From contig NZ_LWCS01000002.1 of assembly GCF_001650495.1 (NCBI RefSeq), forward strand, positions 1 to 64,000: a DNA stretch of 64,000 nt. Reading direction: 5' to 3'. The position numbers were made by a program, and so were the translations under genes. Position 1 is the stretch's first letter, and the number at the start of each line of letters is the position of its first letter. The notes beneath the pieces are model-generated. The model was not told the DNA's origin. It searched no databases and saw only the letters and a program-made list of their open reading frames with translations. Below, piece by piece: positions 61,037-64,000 of the stretch. The stretch is from Mycolicibacterium iranicum. GTDB lineage: Bacteria; Actinomycetota; Actinomycetes; Mycobacteriales; Mycobacteriaceae.

Positions 61037-61061
61037 GTTTGTCTCAAAAGTCACATGGGTA
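61037..61061 (+). promoter_or_regulatory. SigF-type promoter for the 61133 gene
   Basis: GTTT (61037-61040), 16-base spacer, GGGTA (61057-61061). The transcription start should be near 61068, leaving a 65-base leader before ATG 61133. Confidence 0.75.
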
Positions 61062-61132
61062 ACTCTGTTAACAGCGCGGCGGCGCGCCCGCGCATCCAGG
61101 GAACCGATGAAAGAGACGAATGGGACATCGCA

Positions 61133-61615
61133 ATGAACACAGTTCTTTACTTCAGCGCCCGCGGCGCCGTATATGAGACCCGTGCCTACACCAAGGCCGA
61201 CATCGAGAAGCTGATGCACGACCAGGGCCTGTACTGCCTGACCAGCACGGACCGCCAGTTCGATTTCTGGTTCAGCCCGTCGACGCACGGCTGCCAGCGC
61301 CGTGTCAATCTCGGCGCGACCGAACTTCTGCTGGCGACAACAGGTTTCACGGCGAAGTCGGTACCGCTGCTGCGGGGTTCCGTCGTGATCGCCACCCACG
61401 ACGCCGATGGCGATCTCGACGGACTGAGCTGGCAGCAACTCGACCAGCTGGTGCACCGAAGCCGTTCGCTGACCAAGCGCGACGACCGCGTGCTCGCCCG
61501 CCGCATCCAACGCGATGCCCGCGCCAAACAGCGTAGGGCTGTGCCCGCGCAGACGCCCGTGTCCACGCCTGCGCCGGTCAGCTGCGCGCGCCCGCACACT
61601 CCTGCATCGCGCTGA
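61133..61615 (+). CDS. Hypothetical protein under SigF-type control
   Basis: 160 residues from ATG 61133 (MNTVLYFSARGAVYETRAYT). The first 115 residues look a compact alpha/beta domain with KADIEKLMHDQGLYCLTSTD and FDFWFSPSTHGCQRRVNLGA; the last 45 are Arg/Pro-rich and probably disordered. No family is recognised. The frame is open upstream to 61001 but includes the promoter, so the later ATG is preferred. It is convergent with the MFS gene. Confidence 0.75.
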   Translation: MNTVLYFSARGAVYETRAYTKADIEKLMHDQGLYCLTSTDRQFDFWFSPSTHGCQRRVNLGATELLLATTGFTAKSVPLLRGSVVIATHDADGDLDGLSWQQLDQLVHRSRSLTKRDDRVLARRIQRDARAKQRRAVPAQTPVSTPAPVSCARPHTPASR

Positions 61616-61618
61616 GGC

Positions 61619-62770
61619 TCACGGCGTTGCGGGGAAGGCACGCCTCGCCACGACGACGACCACGAGGCCGCAAGCCACCAGTCCAGCCGCCACCCACGGC
61701 AGGACGGCGACATCGGCAACGGTGAGCACTCCTGCGCCGATGGCGGCGCCGCCGGCGATGCCGAGGTTGGCGGTGGCGTTGATCCACGCCCCGGCCAGTT
61801 CCGGCGACACCGCCTGCGCGCGCACCGCGCAGGCCTGATAGATCGACGGGACGCCGCCAAAGGCACCGTTCCATACCGCGGCGGCGAGGACGACCAATCC
61901 CAGCGTGGGGTAGGCGTACCCGAGCATTACCAGACCGCCGATCACGATGAGCAGCACGATCGCCGCCGTGGCCCTGGGGTTACGATCGAGTGTCCTTGCG
62001 GTGCAGTACAGGCCGACGAATCCGCATGCGCCGCAGAGGAGAAGCAGAGGTCCCACGAGCACGGGTTCCAGGCCCGACGACAGGACCAGCAGGGTGATGA
62101 ACGTGTACAGGGTGAACTGCCCCAGATAGGTCAGCACGTTCGCGATGGCGACCGCGGCGAGTCCGCTATTCCGCCCGTCGCCGGTTCCGACAGGATGGTC
62201 CCCGGCCACCTCTGGCAGAACCACCGCAACGACCACCAGCACCGCCACCGATGCAACCGCCAGAACCGCAAACGAGGCCCGCCATCCCACCGCTGTGCCC
62301 AGCGATGTCGAAAGGGGCACGCCCAGAACGAATCCCGCCGACGCGCCGCCGGTGGCCAGGGCCAGCGCCCGCCCCACGTACGCGCCGGACACCAGCCGCG
62401 GCACGTACCCGATGCACAACGAGAAGAACAGCGCGTGCGTGATGCCGCCGATGACCCGCCCCGCCGCCACCACCGCGAAAACCGGTGCGGCGGCGACCAT
62501 CACGTTCGACAACGCGTAGCCGGCGAGCGTGAGCAGCAGCAACGGCTTGCGCGGGTATCGGCTCGTGATCAGGGTGAGCGGCACCGCGAGCGTGGCGACC
62601 ATGACCGCGTAGAGGGTGACCAGCAGGCCCGTCACTGAGGCCTCCACCCCGAATCGGTCGCCGATGCCGGTCAGCAGACCGACAGGGAGCACCTCGGTAG
62701 TGACGGCCAGACACGACGCCACCGCCAGCGACAGCAGTGCGGGCAGCGTGGCGCGCAGGTCGGAAGTCAC
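61619..62770 (-). CDS. MFS transporter (DHA1/AraJ-like)
   Basis: 383 residues with 12 predicted helices. The start LPALLSLAVASCLAVTTEVLP and the loop motif ITSRYPRKPLLL fit drug/sugar efflux carriers of the AraJ/Cmr group. It is divergent from a ROK-family regulator gene across 51 bases, the usual sign of regulation by that protein. Exported compound unknown. Confidence 0.9.
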   Translation of the reverse strand: MTSDLRATLPALLSLAVASCLAVTTEVLPVGLLTGIGDRFGVEASVTGLLVTLYAVMVATLAVPLTLITSRYPRKPLLLLTLAGYALSNVMVAAAPVFAVVAAGRVIGGITHALFFSLCIGYVPRLVSGAYVGRALALATGGASAGFVLGVPLSTSLGTAVGWRASFAVLAVASVAVLVVVAVVLPEVAGDHPVGTGDGRNSGLAAVAIANVLTYLGQFTLYTFITLLVLSSGLEPVLVGPLLLLCGACGFVGLYCTARTLDRNPRATAAIVLLIVIGGLVMLGYAYPTLGLVVLAAAVWNGAFGGVPSIYQACAVRAQAVSPELAGAWINATANLGIAGGAAIGAGVLTVADVAVLPWVAAGLVACGLVVVVVARRAFPATP

Positions 62771-62821
62771 GGGCGTGAATATACTCAGGGCGCGAGTTTA
62801 ATCAACTGGAATATTGGTGCC
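62771..62821. promoter_or_regulatory. A/T-rich divergent promoter/operator region
   Basis: The 51 bases between the MFS and ROK genes are markedly A/T-rich for this genome, with GTTTAATCAACTGGAATATT. They must carry both promoters and probably the ROK operator, but no exact palindrome longer than six bases was found. Confidence 0.45.
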
Positions 62822-64000
62822 ATGCCGCAACAGCCCGGGTCCGCATCGCAGCTGCGCTGGTACGGCGCTGCGAAGTTGATCGCCTTGGCCCGCTCAGAGC
62901 CCGGCATCACGCGCGCGGTCGCCGCCCAGCGACTCTGCATGAGCAGCGGCGGCGCGGCAGATCTGGTCGCCAGGTTGCGGCGCGCGAAGCTGCTCGACGA
63001 GGCACCTGCTCCGGCCCAGGGCCGGGGCAGGCCGACGACGGTGCTACGCCCTCATCCTGAGGGCCCGGTGATACTCGCCGTCGACCTCAGACAGGGCGAC
63101 TGGCGGTTGGCGCGGGCCGGCCTCGACGGCTTTCCGGAGGTGATCGCGCAGGGTCGGCACGGCCGTGCGGGCCCCGCGCGCGTGCTCGACCACATCGCCA
63201 CGGCGATCGCCGAGGAGCACCGCCGACTGTCCGGGCGCGTTCGCGCCGTGTCCGTCTCGGTGGCCGGCACGGTGAGCGAGGCGCGGCTCGTGCAGTTCAC
63301 CACGCGAGGCTGGCGCGACGTCGACCTGACCGCGCTGACGGCTCGACTGCCTGCCCGCGCGACGCTGCCCTTGATCCTGGGCAACGACGCAACCCTTGCG
63401 GGTCTCGCCGAGGCGCGAACGGGCGCAGCCCGCGACGCCGGCACGGTGCTGCATCTGATCGTCCTCGTCGGACTCGGCGGGACGCTCGTCATCAATGGTG
63501 AGCCGGTCGCCGGATGTCGGGGCGCAGCAGGCGAATACGGACACATTCCGTTCGGCGATCCAGACCTGGAGTGCCCGTGCGGGGCACGGGGCTGCTGGGA
63601 CCTCACTGTCGACGGCCGAGCGTTGGCCCGCCATCTCGGTGTCCCGGCACCCGCGGACCCGGTCTCGTTCGCGCACAGGCTTCTTCGCGAACGTCCGGCC
63701 GGCAGTCGCACGGCGTTCGACGCGGTGGCGACCTCGCTCGGACGCGGCATCGCCGGCCTGGTCAATCTGCACGACCCCGAGATCGTGACGCTCGGCGGGC
63801 TGGCGCCGCCGCTCCGCGACGCCGCACCGCACGCGTTCGACACCGCCTACCTCGGCGGGCTGATGGCGTTTCGCAAGTCGGCCGCACCTCCCGTGCGTGA
63901 CGGAATGCTCGGCGAGGACGCTTCGCTGCACGGGGCCGCGGCGCTGGCCCTCGACCGCGTGACATCGGAGGCGGCACTGGCCGACTGGGCCGGGCGACAC
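62822..64000 (+). CDS. ROK-family transcriptional regulator/sugar kinase-like, 3' end missing
   Basis: From ATG 62822 the frame stays open to the last base, giving 393 residues with no stop, so it continues beyond the window. Residues 10-65 are a MarR-like winged helix (AKLIALARSEPGITRAVAAQ). The ROK domain follows with ILAVDLRQGDW, GNDATLAGLAEA near 190, GLGGTLVINGEPV, and the zinc motif ECPCGARGCWD near 250 (usual last residue Glu). The ATP-binding DxGxT is degenerate, which favours a repressor role over kinase. It is divergent from the MFS gene, its likely target. Confidence 0.85.
   Translation, partial: MPQQPGSASQLRWYGAAKLIALARSEPGITRAVAAQRLCMSSGGAADLVARLRRAKLLDEAPAPAQGRGRPTTVLRPHPEGPVILAVDLRQGDWRLARAGLDGFPEVIAQGRHGRAGPARVLDHIATAIAEEHRRLSGRVRAVSVSVAGTVSEARLVQFTTRGWRDVDLTALTARLPARATLPLILGNDATLAGLAEARTGAARDAGTVLHLIVLVGLGGTLVINGEPVAGCRGAAGEYGHIPFGDPDLECPCGARGCWDLTVDGRALARHLGVPAPADPVSFAHRLLRERPAGSRTAFDAVATSLGRGIAGLVNLHDPEIVTLGGLAPPLRDAAPHAFDTAYLGGLMAFRKSAAPPVRDGMLGEDASLHGAAALALDRVTSEAALADWAGRH

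Overview
This 64 kb window reads as chromosomal DNA of a mycobacterium, probably a rapidly growing environmental Mycolicibacterium-type species. It is high-GC and gene-dense, with many 1-8 base overlaps. It holds an MspA-family porin, a WS/DGAT acyltransferase, a cutinase, a DUF4333 lipoprotein, a 13E12-type HNH gene under a LexA box, an unusual MTHFR-family protein, an F420-type (LLM) oxidoreductase and several sites matching the mycobacterial SigF consensus. No rRNA, tRNA, CRISPR array, insertion sequence or prophage was seen. Most long open frames opposite real genes are GC-driven shadows.

Layout. 1-4.3 kb: tail of a secreted protein, a beta-lactamase-fold hydrolase, and a tightly overlapped minus operon (glutaminyl cyclase lipoprotein, DUF1295 membrane protein, FAD oxidoreductase). 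4.4-10.7 kb: zinc alcohol dehydrogenase, a possible gene relic, then membrane protein, hrpA and tetR on the minus strand. 10.7-20.8 kb: porin plus small exported partner, MTHFR-like protein, lipoprotein, SelO, WS/DGAT, 13E12/HNH gene, class III aminotransferase and an anchored helical protein. 20.9-29.3 kb: collagen-like secreted protein and terminator, SDR, GAF-GGDEF-GAF protein, CobW GTPase, DUF1697, DUF2237, DUF4333, MOSC, MscS and APH-like genes.

29.3-36.1 kb is a stress island. Four genes have exact GTTT-N15/16-GGGTA promoters just ahead of the start: a small exported protein, a 52-residue protein ahead of a NUDIX gene, a haem-oxygenase-like diiron oxidase and a cutinase. Weaker versions precede the HemK2-type methyltransferase/CDGSH pair and a PfpI/DJ-1 protein. 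A fifth exact site precedes a hypothetical gene at 61.1 kb. 36.1-42.5 kb: a MarR remnant before an MFS gene, a GH5-like hydrolase, a dialkylglycine decarboxylase-like enzyme, a metallo-beta-lactamase-fold protein and a secreted GDPD.

42.6-45.6 kb is the most interesting locus: SpoIIE-type phosphatase (PAS?-GAF-PP2C), a cobalamin-binding sensor with the W-x9-EH motif of CarH-type photoreceptors and an RsbR-like helical tail, and a STAS-domain protein, all translationally coupled. The sensor carries a one-base frameshift in a C4-A-C6 tract. It looks like a B12 or light input to a sigma-factor partner switch; SigF is the natural candidate output given the promoters nearby.

45.6-50.4 kb is a seven-gene minus operon (SDR, EamA transporter, TetR, hydroxyacid-oxoacid transhydrogenase, hotdog thioesterase, C-terminally short MarR, SnoaL-like). 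50.4-64 kb: metallophosphoesterase, TesB, SRPBCC and acyltransferase pair, DUF3516 helicase, a 46-residue protein, vWA protein, LLM oxidoreductase, two DUF202 genes, a phospholipase D, an MFS gene, and a divergent ROK regulator that runs off the right end.
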